Part shown: positions 45,712-56,106 of the stretch, one piece after another
Layout of the letters: every line of letters starts with the position of its first letter
Numbering within the stretch: position 1 is the stretch's first letter
Origin: Skeletonema tropicum
Lineage: Eukaryota; Bacillariophyta; Thalassiosirophyceae; Thalassiosirales; Thalassiosiraceae
Direction: 5' to 3'
NCBI GenBank assembly: GCA_037178625.1
Contig: CM074129.1
Coordinates: forward strand, 4,587,963-4,651,962
DNA length: 64,000 nt
The notes under the pieces: model-generated
The model's input: only the letters and a program-made list of their open reading frames with translations
The model's database searches: none
What the model was told of the DNA's origin: nothing
Position numbers and translations under genes: made by a program

Positions 45712-46290
45712 CGTTCGAATCGCCTAACCCCCCCCTGTGAATTACGCCATGGCGTCGAAAGACCGGCGCGTGCGGGGAGGGACCCGCGAGCGCCTGAAAA
45801 AAAAAATCTGGGAACTAGCGAACGGACCTGTCGATTCATGTTGTCCGCGAACGGCTTATTTCGAAGTTTCGAAGAGGGCCCACCAGACGTACTTTAAAAT
45901 TTCTGTTACATATATCTAGTGTGTTACGTTATTGTTACATTTCGTTACCCGAAAATTCGAATCGTTACAAATGTTACATTCGTTTCGAGTCGCACACATA
46001 CAATCAATTTCAATTCGAATGATCGAATAAAGAATGCTGCCCGATTAAGCAATGAAATTGCTAGCAATTCGAGAGAAAAGAAATAGCTTTTAATAGCAAC
46101 ATAAGTAGATTATAGTGGACTAAAATCTGCCGCCGACCCCACGCCTGCCTTTCGCAGGCATGTGGTCGGCGCTCGAAAATCGATGATGCCTGACTTCCTG
46201 CGGTTACCGCCTCACTTTCAGCTGGCGTGCAGGCGCCTACACTGCTTATCTCTTCTCTCTTCTAGCACATTTAGGGCTCTCTTGTTCGTT
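45712..46290 (-). repeat. Dispersed repeat, copy B (inverted partner 8380-8830)
   Basis: Reads on the minus strand like 8380-8830, but with an extra segment around 45795-45965. Contains the hairpin GCCTGCCTTTCGCAGGC at about 46143-46159. Confidence 0.65.
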
Positions 46291-46431
46291 TCATTGCTTT
46301 ATGTAACTTTGCGTGGTCTGGAGTGGGCGGTCTTGAGGGCACGAGCGGACACCTTGGAGGCAAATTATACCCCGTTGACAGGGCCTTTTGTACCCGGTGT
46401 AACTTTTACACCAGAATTTTATCCACTTGTA

Positions 46432-47860
46432 CCGTCTATACCTTAAAAAGTGTCCGTAGGACAGGACCACACTATTGCAGCCCGGACACTGTCACTCCCC
46501 CTGCAAGGATGCACGGACACATTCTAGAATCCGGACACTTTCAAGGGTTTCTTAGAGCGCAACATGTAACAATTCTACTCCATCTCTCCATCGCTATTGT
46601 CCCCATCCTCATCAATGATGCCAAATGCTGCTTCAATCGCGACAAAGTCATCTTCATTCCCATTTTCCTCGTCTAAAAGATGGTCCAGCCCCTCCTGGCC
46701 ACAATACTGCTTCACCATTTTATGTACCTCATCTTCGGTCCAAAGCACAACCTGCCCTTTATCCGAAAAGGAGAGCTCCTCTTCCGGAGTGTATCCACAT
46801 GCAGTCCATGACTTTCTAACCATTTCTTCAGGAATCTTATCCCAGGCCTGAACAACCCATGTTGCCAATTGCTGTCGTGATGGAGCTTCAGGCGTCCCTT
46901 TTTCTGTGACGGGAGCAATGAGGCTGTATGCATCGTACAAGTCACGGAAGTAACCTTTGAAGACCTTGTTGATCACCTTGTCAAGAGGCTGTCCACATGG
47001 GGTTAGTCCTCCTGGCAAGATATCCACAGAAAGACAAGGAAGTGATAGGCAAAAGTCTTTCACCTCAGCTGTAGAATATGACTTGAAGTCATCCCACAGC
47101 ACACCAATCTTGTTTTCGCATTCTCCTGTCTCTTTGTCATATCCACCAGCGGGCAAGATAATCTTCTTCAGGTAGAGCTTGGTAAGAGCATGGTTTGAGC
47201 AAGCCTTCGGCGCTACTGTAATGTACGCTTTGTCGCGAGGAGGGTAATGGTTGCCATGGCGATCAGGTTTTTTTGTTCCTTTGTTTTAATGACCTTCACC
47301 GTAAAGCCAAACGAATCCATCTTTAAGGAACTCCCGTCATCCTTGTGAGGTGCCTTTTTGGCTGGAGTTTTTTTACTGATGCTGCCGCTGCCGGTTTCAG
47401 ATGTAGTTCCGTCGCACACTTCTTCAGATCAACGGCTTCATTAAGATATTTATCATACACCATTCCTGCAGTGAGTTGGACAACCTTTTTTTCTGTCGAG
47501 AACAGCCCATCCCACTGGTCCTTTGTAATAAACTTCAGTTGCTCGACAGTCTCAACACCTATATCATCGAGGAAATCTTCGATCTCATCATTCCATGGTA
47601 GGGTGTTCGATCTAAACCAGTATTCGATGGCATCCTCCGACATGATGGTATGATGTGTGTAGTCGTATTATTCTTATTTTAACACAACATGGTGTGGTGG
47701 CCCGCCGTGCTGGGTTGTGCGTGCTGGCTTCGCACAAAGCATTTGAAAGTGTCCGAATCTGGTCGGACACTTCCTCGAAAAAGGCTGCGGACACCTACAA
47801 GTCACCTGAAAAACAGTCCGGACAACAGAAAAATCCGGACACTTTTTAAGGTATAGACGG
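46432..47860 (-). mobile_element. Pogo-type DNA transposon, internally deleted
   Basis: Inverted ends of at least 25 bp (CCGTCTATACCTTAAAAAGT...) are flanked by TA at 46430-46431 and 47861-47862. GGACAC/GTGTCC and CCGGAC motifs recur inside both ends (46450-46540 and 47748-47845) and are likely transposase-binding sites. It carries a partial transposase gene on the minus strand. Confidence 0.8.
46575..47643 (-). pseudogene. Partial pogo/CENP-B-like transposase
   Basis: ATG 47643 begins a 100-residue helical N-terminal segment (DFLDDIGVETVEQLKF) that I cannot assign. A basic linker (KKTPAKKAPHKDD) and two frame shifts lead into PDRHGNHYPPRDKAYITVAP, then VLWDDFKSYSTAEVKDF, DILPGGLTPCGQPLDKVINK and PSRQQLATWVVQAWDKIPEE, followed by SWTACGYTPEEEL and an acidic tail. 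The last blocks are the second and third acidic positions and the C-terminal region of pogo/Tigger/CENP-B-type DDE transposases. The first catalytic Asp and the HTH DNA-binding domains are missing, so the protein could not transpose the element by itself. It ends in Asp-Gly-Asp repeats at 46575. Confidence 0.75.
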
Positions 47861-47862
47861 TA

Positions 47863-49098
47863 CTTATCACAAGTAAGTCGAATAGAAGTAAGTACTTGTA
47901 GATTTCTACTTAAATGGAGAGAGTTGTTGTTCACGAAACAGTAGCTAGATCTACCTACTTCCTCGTCTAGAATTGTTGCTATTCATTTTTTACTGATGGG
48001 ATGCCTTTCATTGTCATTGTACAAGAACAAGACCCAATCCAACTCTAAGTACAATAGCTTTTCCATTCTCTTCCATTCTCTAGCTTTGTCTTGGTTTCCA
48101 TTGTTGTCGCTGTGTCTGTGTTGTGCTCTCTTCTTGCGTGGGCTACTTCTTCTGCAGTTTCACGATCGTAGTGCAGGCGCCTCAGTTTATCTGTTACTGT
48201 TATATTCCTTCTAACTATCGCAAAACTCCAAATATGCCTCCAGAACTGCTAGCTGAACATAATACATAGGATACGCTCCTCCTTTCCTATCCATACTAAC
48301 TATTTATTAGTTTAACAGATTTAAGTTGAGCTATATAAGTACGTTTGTTGAACCCTCTCAGAGGCGAAATTATCAACCTATCCCTATCGGTATTAACTAT
48401 GGGGATACTGTCATTCCGTCATCACTAGCGCGCTGCTGCTTCTCTTGCTAGAATGCCTGGTATATTCTATATCTTTAGCATCTAATTGAAGTCATCAATA
48501 GATATTCATTCTCCATCTCCAAGCCAACCTACCAATGAAAGAGGAATGACCTGTCTATGTCTAACTAAAATTCTTGCATTGAGTTGCAAGCTCAATTGCT
48601 GCTTTGCAATTCTGCGCAAATAGAACAGTTGTATGTATATGCACGTGTAACTGCTGTACTGATTTTGCTTACTACTTAGCATCCTTCCGGAGGGCAAAAT
48701 GGTCGGCAGCTGCTCGAATCTTTCATTACCGCCTTCATCCACCATTCTTTGCTGCCATCATCAAAACTTCGTATGCTACAATTTCCTGCCCTCGCATATC
48801 GACAGACTTGGTATCTGCAAACAACACCACTCGATTTCACACCTACTGAATCTGCGCATCCAACGTGTGTTGTCGCATATTGTACCAAAGTACTTGTGTA
48901 AAGTGACCATTGGCAGGTGGTTCCCATGTGCTCTCTCTCTCTACAAATCGAGTCACGAGTCATTGCTCATTCCACGCACTGGCTTAAATTCGCCCCAGGA
49001 CCCGCCACCTTCTGCGTCCAGTATTGGAGCACGGGAACCATTGGAGGCAAGGTTTTCTCCAATCCTTCACGATTTTCGTAGGAGTCATGGACTGTGGG
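47863..49098. other. No supported gene
   Basis: Several short open frames, none with motifs. I see nothing reliable. Confidence 0.45.
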
Positions 49099-49322
49099 TG
49101 TTGAAATGCTCTCTAGCTACGTAACAGTTCGGTCTCTCTCTCTTGATATTCTCCTGTATCCTACTACTCTGTAGATTACTAACTTTAAAGTTGTTTTACG
49201 TTATTGTTCTCTAAGGAAAGGTCGAGTAGAAAAGTGTGCTTGTCAAAACGCTCTATTTGTTGCTTGTCGTGCATCTTTGACTAGTCCTATACTTGGCCGT
49301 GGACCTACATGTCATGGACCTA
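49099..49322 (+). repeat. LTR-like 224-bp direct repeat, left copy
   Basis: Starts TGTTGAAATGCTC and ends CATGGACCTA. It matches 51521-51744 with three mismatches that I can see (about 99 percent identity) and no gaps. It lacks a canonical CA end and I see no obvious primer-binding site, so an LTR is only one explanation. Confidence 0.65.
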
Positions 49323-49422
49323 ATGTGTGGTTGGTACACTTAGCTCTCATCGGTCTTCAACTTGAAGTTGCTCTTCTCGGCTTGGCAACCACAAAAGTAG
49401 AGAACTGCTGCGGCTTCACGCT

Positions 49423-49858
49423 TCACCGATGATAATCAGACATGGTCGACGTCATCCTCTTTCCTTCCTGATTCGTGTCGGCTGTCCTTCCTGATTCGTT
49501 GTCAGCAGATTGCTCAGTATCATTATCTGTAATATTCCTTCCTACTGAGGAAGCTGTTGATAAAGACATCGTTCGTCTGCGGTATTCCTTCCTTCTCATA
49601 AAATGGGTTTGTAAGAGACGTCGAGACGGACGCAAGTAGGGGGTGGGATCGCCGCTGATTCTTGATCAGATTGGTCATGGGTCGGCATCTCGTCATGTGT
49701 CGTCTCAAAGCTCTCATATTGGTTTTGTGGTGGTCATTATTATCCTCGTCATCACTAGTGCAGTTTGCTGCGGGTGAGGATGTGGAGGGTTGAGCTGCTT
49801 CATCTTCTATGGGCTCCCACAAATTGAGTTTTGCAGCGTCATTGTCTTCCAGATACAA
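49423..49858 (-). CDS. Possible acidic/Ser-rich protein inside the direct-repeat pair
   Basis: The minus-strand frame from 49858 reads YLEDNDAAKLNLWEPIEDE, then a Ser/Asp region and RRHMTRCRPMTNLIKNQRRS. A +1 shift near 49570-49630 continues into KEYRRRTMSLSTASSVGRN and an Asn/Glu-rich C-terminus ending at 49423. No upstream ATG is in frame, so the start is unknown. No family recognised. Confidence 0.3.
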
Positions 49859-49949
49859 GTGGAGACTCGGTAAACATCGTAGGGCACCTCAGTCTTCTCA
49901 TGAAATATCAACCCGTATGGCTCCTTTGTTTAATGGGTACTTGGAAGTG

Positions 49950-50160
49950 GTCAGGTCACATCATTTCAGCTTGAAGCGCGGAGTGGTCAGGTCACATGTT
50001 GACTTGAAGTTCATAGGTAGACACTTGGTATGTCCACTCCCACCTAAAATTCCAAGCGAGTTAGGTCATATGTCAACTTGAAGCGCATCAGTAAACATTT
50101 CGTGATAGTCCACTTCTACTCATAATTCCAAGCGATAGCTGGCAATTCACTGTCGCTGCG
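49950..50160. repeat. Imperfect tandem repeat of about 80 bp
   Basis: GGTCACATGTTGACTTGAAG...ATTCCAAGCGA is followed by GGTCATATGTCAACTTGAAG...ATTCCAAGCGA, with a shorter partial unit before them (GGTCACATCATTTCAGCTTG). Confidence 0.55.
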
Positions 50161-50562
50161 GGAAAGCACGAACTCTCGTGCGGTATTGCGATCTGCAAAG
50201 ATCAATTATTGGTCATTGAGAACAGCTATTGGTGTGGCCGAGCTCTCTGGTGTGCTCCTAACATTGGTAGCTGTACTCTCAGAGTGTAGACCCAAGAGTA
50301 AGACTATCGTAGGAGTCTAACTCAAGCGGACCCAGGTGGTCTTGGAAGTCAGAGTGACTACATCTTCCGAGTTGGGGTCGTCTGCATCGCGTCTGATGAC
50401 TCAAGTTGATGGGTGGTGGTATCTTTTATGGGGAACATCAACGTTGCGGTTGATGTAAAGGATTTCCATCGGAGTACACCGTCATCACGTCATTGTGGTA
50501 GGTAACTGAATAGACTACCAGTGTATTCATATCGTTTGTAATGGATGAATTAGGAAGGGAGT

Positions 50563-50991
50563 TCATCTCCTCATCACTGCCGTCTTCCTCTTCATCCCGT
50601 CTTCTTCTTCTTCATTATTCTCATACTCATCGGCCTCATCACCGATCATCTCAATTATTACTTCGCCTTCTCCATCGAACACTTCTCCTTCAATGTTGGC
50701 TTCTACATCTTCTTCTCCAACTTTCTCATCGGCCTCATCGCCGAGTGCTACTTTGCCTTCTCCATTGGATACTTCTCCTCCAATTTTGGCAACGTTTTCG
50801 TCTGCTTCAAATAGATCAGCCTCGCTGACCAACTTCTCTTCTTCGTCGGCCTCATCGCCGAGTACTACTTTGCCTTCTCCATTGGACACTTCTCCTCTCC
50901 AATTTTTGGCAACTTCTTCGTCTGCTTCAAATAGATCAGCCTCGCTGACCAACTTCTCTTCTTCGTCTACTTCGCCTTCTCTATTGAACAC
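50563..50991 (-). CDS. Acidic repeat protein, possible fragment
   Basis: The open minus-strand frame contains two nearly identical units of about 43 residues: DEADEEEKLVSEADLFEADE followed by VAK, then GGEVSNGEGKV and LGDEADE. A third degenerate unit (EGEVFDGEGEVIIEMIGDEA) and a Glu run follow. There is no in-frame ATG; an ATG at 51038 lies in another frame. Composition resembles intrinsically disordered acidic proteins. It lies between the LTR-like repeats and may belong to that element. Confidence 0.4.
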   Translation of the reverse strand: MFNREGEVDEEEKLVSEADLFEADEEVAKNWRGEVSNGEGKVVLGDEADEEEKLVSEADLFEADENVAKIGGEVSNGEGKVALGDEADEKVGEEDVEANIEGEVFDGEGEVIIEMIGDEADEYENNEEEEDGMKRKTAVMRR

Positions 50992-51052
50992 TTCTCTATT
51001 GATACTTCTTCTTCTTCAATTTTCTCAGTCCAATCCATGACGAACTCTGTTA

Positions 51053-51310
51053 AGGTATCTCAACCCGGTCAACTTCTGTTACCGCTTTACTTCTTGAGGT
51101 ATTTCAACCCGGTCTGACACAGCTGTTCCTGTGAACCGCTTAACTTTTTGAGGACTTTCAACCCGGTCTTCTCTGACCGCTTACTCTATTTAGGACTTTC
51201 AACCCGGCCTTCTCTGACCGCTTACTCTATTTAGGACTTTCAACCCGGCCTTCTCTGACCGCTTACACTTTTTAGGACTTTCAACCCGGCCTTCAAAGCT
51301 CTTCGATGAC
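51053..51310. repeat. 41-bp tandem repeats, TTTCAACCCGG type
   Basis: The unit AGGACTTTCAACCCGG...GACCGCTTACTC starts at 51151, 51192, 51233 and 51274. Two diverged units precede it (51053 and 51098). The 41-bp period is not a multiple of three, so the array is unlikely to be coding as a whole. Confidence 0.75.
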
Positions 51311-51520
51311 CGCTTCATTCTATGGCTCGATGCCCTCTCTTGCCTCACTGCGGCACTCTCTCTCTCTCCTTTCTCTGCGATCTGATTCTCCAGAGTTGAA
51401 CTATCTCTTCAATCACAACAGATCTAAGGTGTATCGTACCCTCGACGGACTTTTCTACTCTCTTTACGCTATACCTGTATTACTTACTAGAGGCTCCATC
51501 TTATCAGCCGTTTTAAAACG

Positions 51521-51744
51521 TGTTGAAATGCTCTCTAGCTACGTAACAGTTCGGTCTCTCTCTCTTGATATTCTCCTGTATCCTACTACTCTGTAGATTA
51601 CTAACTTTAAAGTTGTTTTACGTTATTGTTCTCTAAGGAAAGGTCGAGTAGAAAAGTGTGCTTGTCAAAATGCTCTATTTGTTGCTTGTCGTGCATCTTT
51701 GACTAGTCGTAAACTTGGCCGTGGACCTACATGTCATGGACCTA
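51521..51744 (+). repeat. LTR-like 224-bp direct repeat, right copy
   Basis: Partner of 49099-49322. The ACATGTCATGGACCTAC and ACATGTCGTGGAC motifs are repeated immediately after it. Confidence 0.65.
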
Positions 51745-52270
51745 CTATACATGTCGTGGACTTGTGTGTCGCGTGCGTATTTACAATCCGTAGTATTGAT
51801 ATTGTATCTTACGAGTACATTCCAACATGTGGGTCCACAGTTCGATGCCAGCAAGTCAGCATACGTTGTGCCATATCCTTCAATCCTTCACTCCACTTGA
51901 GAGGCTTGTATTTCTTCCCATACATTTCATGCCACTTCTTATTGTACTTGTACGTCTTAAGTACATTTTGTCCATCAAACCATTACTCTTCTCTCAACGT
52001 CAACCCTGACGATTGTTCTTCAAATGGATCGGGCGTAGGTTAATGGGGAAAACATGTCAGAAAAAAGCGAGAATTTCGCTACAGAACTAGGAAACACACT
52101 TGAACTGCAACACCCACTTCCGTCTTTCTTTTGCTCTCTAGAAAAATTTTTACTGTCGCAAAAGAATGATGAAAATTGATGTTTCTACTACACTAAAACT
52201 TGTTAAGGTTGAGACAAATCTTCTACTTCTACTTCTACTATCGTTTGTCTACGCAAATTGATTGATGACT
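51745..52270. other. No gene seen
   Basis: No supported frame or repeat. The right end is the 3' flank of the repeat-protein gene. Confidence 0.5.
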
Positions 52271-55200
52271 CTAAATCATGGATTAGATCAACGCCTTACC
52301 TGACTTACTGCTGCTTGGCATCATGGAAGGAGCTTCCGACTTCTCACTTTTAGATCCAGCACTATGTGCAGCGGCAATGTCAAAGCCGTCGACCATAGCC
52401 ATAGGATCATTTCCAAGAAGGTCGGAAAGGTTGTCAGCACGTAGATATGCCTTACCTGACTTGCTACTGCTTGGCATCATGGAAGGGGCTTCCGACTTTT
52501 CACTTTTAGATCCAGAACTGTGTGCAGCGGCAATGTCAAAGCCGTCGACCATAGAATCAGTGTCGAGAAGGTCAGAGAGGGCAGCAGAACGTGCACGTGA
52601 CTTGCCTGATTTACCAGTGGGCATCGCTGAAGGACTGATACTTGGAGTAGGAGAAGGCTTACTGCTCGGCGAAGGTGAAGGCTTACTGCTCGGCATAGAA
52701 GAAGGCGAAGGTGAAGGCTTACTGCTCGGCATCGAAGAAGGCGAAGGTGAGGGCATACGACTTGGTGCCATTGACGGTGCTTCAGACTTTCCACTCTTAG
52801 ATCCACCGCCACGGGCAGCAGCAAGGGCTGAGCTGTCGGGTATGTCAGCATCGTGGAGCCCAGAAAGATTAGAAACACGTTGTCTCGACTTGGCTGATTT
52901 AGTAGATGGCATCGCAGAAGGACTCGAAGATGGAGACATGGAGGGTGAAGGTGAGGGCATACCACTTGGCTGAGATGAAGGTGCTGCAGTAGCCTTTCCA
53001 CTCTTAGATCCATTAGCAGCGATGGCTGAGCTTTCAGGCATGTCAATGTCAGCTGCATCTAGGAGGTCAGAGAGGGCATCGGATCGTAGATTTGCCTTGC
53101 CTGATTTACCAGTGGGCGCCGCCGAAGGCATAGCACTTGGCTGAGATGAAGGTGCTGCAGTCGCCTTTCCACTCTTAGATCCATTAGCATTAGCAGCGAT
53201 GGCTGAGCTTTCAGGCATGTCAATGTCAGCTGCATCTAGGAGGTCAGAGAGGGCATCGGATCGTAGATTTGCCTTGCCTGATTTACCAGTGGGCGCCGCC
53301 GAAGGCATAGCACTTGGCTGAGACGAAGGTGCTGCAGTCGCCTTTCCACTCTTAGATCCATTAGCATTAGCAGCGATGGCTGAGCTTTCAGGCATGTCAA
53401 TGTCAGCAGCATCTAGGAGGTCAGAGAGGGCATCGGATCGTAGATTTGCCTTGCCTGATTTACCAGTGGGCGCCGCCGAAGGCATAGCACTTGGCTGAGA
53501 TGAAGGTGCTGCAGTCGCCTTTCCACTCTTAGATCCATTAGCAGCGATGGCTGAGCTTTCAGACATGTCAATGTCAGCTGCATCTAGGAGGTCAGAGAGG
53601 GCATCGGATCGTAGATTTGCCTTGCCTGATTTACCAGTGGGCGCCGCCGAAGGCATAGCACTTGGCTGAGATGAAGGTGCTGCAGTAGCCTTTCCACTCT
53701 TAGATCCATTAGCAGCGATGGCTGAGCTTTCAGGCATGTCAATGTCAGCAGCATCTAGGAGGTCAGAGAGGGCATCGGATCGTGTACTCGCCTTGGCTGA
53801 TTTAGTCGATGGCATCGCAGAAGGAGAAGGTGATGGCATGCCGCTTGGCTGAGACGAAGGTGCTGCGGTAGCCTTTCCACTCTTAGATCCATTAGCAGCG
53901 ATGGCTGAGATTTCGGGCATGTCAGCATCATCTAGAAGGTCAGAGAGGGCATCGGAACGTGTACTCGCCTTGGCTGATTTAGTCGATGGCATCATGGATG
54001 GCTGAGACGAAGGTGCTGCGGTAGCCTTTCCACTCTTAGATCCATTAGCAGCGATGGCCGAGATTTCGGGCATGTCAGCATCATCTAGAAGGTCAGAGAG
54101 AGCATCAGAGCGTAGATTTGCCTTGCCTGATTTAGTGGATGGCATCATGGATGGCTGAGATGAAGGTGCTTCAGTAGCCTTTCCACTCTTAGATCCATTA
54201 GCAGTAGCAGCGATGGCTGAGCTTTCGGGCATGTCAGCAGCATCTAGAAGGTCAGAAAGGGCATCGGATCGTAGATTTGCCTTGCCTGATTTACCAGTGG
54301 GCGCCGCCGAAGGCATAGCACTTGGCTGAGACGATGGTGCTGCAGTAGCCTTTCCACTCTTCGAACCTGAATCGGCAGCGTTGATGGGTGCAGCGCCAAT
54401 GATAATAGCGAGGGTGGCGGCGGCGGTAGCGAACTTCATGATGAAAGGTTTTGATGTCGAATTTTGTGAGAGGTGTTCATGCACAAGCAACTGCGATGCG
54501 CAACCTATAAACGAAAGCAGAAATACATCCGGATGCCCGGGTTCAATTGCGAAAAAATGACGGGCTTCCCGGTTTTCATTTTACTGTAGCCATTCGACCT
54601 CTTGTATGTAGGAGCTGGTATGAATTGAATCTCATCCACGATCTTTGTACGTTTAGATAAATTTGCCTCCTCTTCTTTTTTCCGTTTAGTCAAAAATGAT
54701 TTGCCGTTCAGCTGCCAATATTGTGAGAGAAATGATAGGAGAATGAGATCGAGATAGTGCTAACACACGTTACCCAGGTACGCGATGTACCTTATCGTGG
54801 AGTGGCCCTAATTCCCAGCATTTCGTGGTAAATGCTTCATAACTATATCTAAATTAACCATCACTTTCTCAAGTTATGTCTTCGCGAAAGACAAAGAGAA
54901 GGGATCTAAGAATCCTAATCGCGCTACAAGATGATTTAGATTTTTCCAAAAAAATGCAAAATGAAGGCCATCCTCGAAAAGATGGAGCGATCGATGCCAC
55001 CCAACCTCGCTCTGTTGTATGCGTGGGTTGTGATCTACAGAACTCGCTGATATCGTTGTATTACAGATTGACGCTGCACACTCCAAAATAATGTCTCGCA
55101 AGATGCCTGATTTTGTGCAAGTTTATCGTATGCCGTTGCCGCAGGTAGGTAGGTGGTAGGTGGTAGTATGGTAGGTGACCAAAAGCAGCTTCTTCACCGA

Positions 55201-55545
55201 GAACCGAGACGAAGAGAAGATCCCTTCATTTATATAGGTTTGACACATTATGTTCTAGTGTACACGACACTTGTTGTCTTTACTAACGAGAAAGGATTAC
55301 ATTGTTGAACGACAAGCCGAGCAGCAGTAGTTTTGATGGCATTGTGTGTTGCACTTTCTTGAGAAGAGCTGTGGTTCTGGTAGATCATTCATTACAAGTA
55401 GATATCGTTTTATTACAATAATTATATTACTCTACATATCCACCATGATGGCGGAAGTGATGTTATGTTATATCTTCTAGTGTTGTCATGACACAACACC
55501 GTTTCTCTCCTATGTTGATCTTTACTGCATCAAATGAGTATCACA
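52271..55545 (-). repeat. Segmental duplication, copy B (partner 2258-5240)
   Basis: Covers the gene and about 1.1 kb of its 5' flank, in the same orientation as copy A and 50 kb away. 5' blocks at 54505-54690 and 55235-55325 match copy A closely, with small indels between them. Confidence 0.8.
52283..54439 (-). CDS. Secreted Lys-Ser-Gly/Pro-Ser repeat protein, intact, 718 residues
   Basis: ATG 54439 starts a signal peptide (MKFATAAATLAIIIGAAP) with likely cleavage near INA-AD. Eleven full tandem units and a short terminal one follow. Units 1-8: GSKSGKATAAPSSQPSAMPS..., GKSGKANLRSDALSDLLDAA, D-M-P-E-S-S-A-I-A-A-N. Unit 9 has RQRVSNLSGLHDADI. Unit 10 carries a long Pro-Ser-Ser tract. Units 11-12 are the GSKSEKSEAPSMMPSSSKSG type with LRADNLSDLL. 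Each unit thus has two K-x-x-K clusters, a phosphorylatable Ser-rich spacer, one or more Arg residues and an amphipathic acidic helix. This resembles silaffin and silacidin-type precursors of Thalassiosira in composition. Cleavage into repeat peptides is possible but I do not see a strict RXL site. It differs from its paralogue at 2263-4033 by expansion of the first unit type. Confidence 0.85.
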   Translation of the reverse strand: MKFATAAATLAIIIGAAPINAADSGSKSGKATAAPSSQPSAMPSAAPTGKSGKANLRSDALSDLLDAADMPESSAIAATANGSKSGKATEAPSSQPSMMPSTKSGKANLRSDALSDLLDDADMPEISAIAANGSKSGKATAAPSSQPSMMPSTKSAKASTRSDALSDLLDDADMPEISAIAANGSKSGKATAAPSSQPSGMPSPSPSAMPSTKSAKASTRSDALSDLLDAADIDMPESSAIAANGSKSGKATAAPSSQPSAMPSAAPTGKSGKANLRSDALSDLLDAADIDMSESSAIAANGSKSGKATAAPSSQPSAMPSAAPTGKSGKANLRSDALSDLLDAADIDMPESSAIAANANGSKSGKATAAPSSQPSAMPSAAPTGKSGKANLRSDALSDLLDAADIDMPESSAIAANANGSKSGKATAAPSSQPSAMPSAAPTGKSGKANLRSDALSDLLDAADIDMPESSAIAANGSKSGKATAAPSSQPSGMPSPSPSMSPSSSPSAMPSTKSAKSRQRVSNLSGLHDADIPDSSALAAARGGGSKSGKSEAPSMAPSRMPSPSPSSMPSSKPSPSPSSMPSSKPSPSPSSKPSPTPSISPSAMPTGKSGKSRARSAALSDLLDTDSMVDGFDIAAAHSSGSKSEKSEAPSMMPSSSKSGKAYLRADNLSDLLGNDPMAMVDGFDIAAAHSAGSKSEKSEAPSMMPSSSKSGKALI

Positions 55546-56106
55546 ATGAGTGGCATGCCTCTCCTTAGCAGCATAGATAAGTTTGTGATAGAATGCTGCA
55601 GTAATCGCCGCTGAAGATGAGCTGTCTATGCCTGCGTTTAGTGTGGAAACTTTCGTTTTGGTGGTTCACATAAGATCGGCCTTCGAGTGTCATGGCAATG
55701 GAATGCCTATTATTTAACAATAAACTGGACTAACCTCGACAGAGAGAGGAGCTAGAACCAGGCTGTGACCTAAGAGAGAGTTAGAGAGAGCTTTAAAGCT
55801 TAAAGCTTTATTAGAAAATTGCTCTCTACCTAAGAGAGAGAGAGAGCTTTGAATAATAAATAGATACAAAATTAATCAGATTAGATATCTACACGAGTAT
55901 AATCTGGACCTGCTTAGGTACAATGATGCAGGCGAACCGCACGATGGATCGAATGCAATCGTCATACACGGATCACTTCAAAACTACAAAAGTACAATGT
56001 AATATATTAACTTCTTGCGAGTCACATTCAACCCATTTTTTACACGCAATAATGTCCATCATCAATAATTCACACGCCATGATTTAATGTACGATACAAT
56101 AATGGC
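55546..56106. other. No gene; AGAGAG-rich hairpin at 55740-55860
   Basis: CTAAGAGAGAG and TAGAGAGAGCTTTAAAGCTT segments form nested inverted and direct repeats. No coding frame. Confidence 0.5.
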
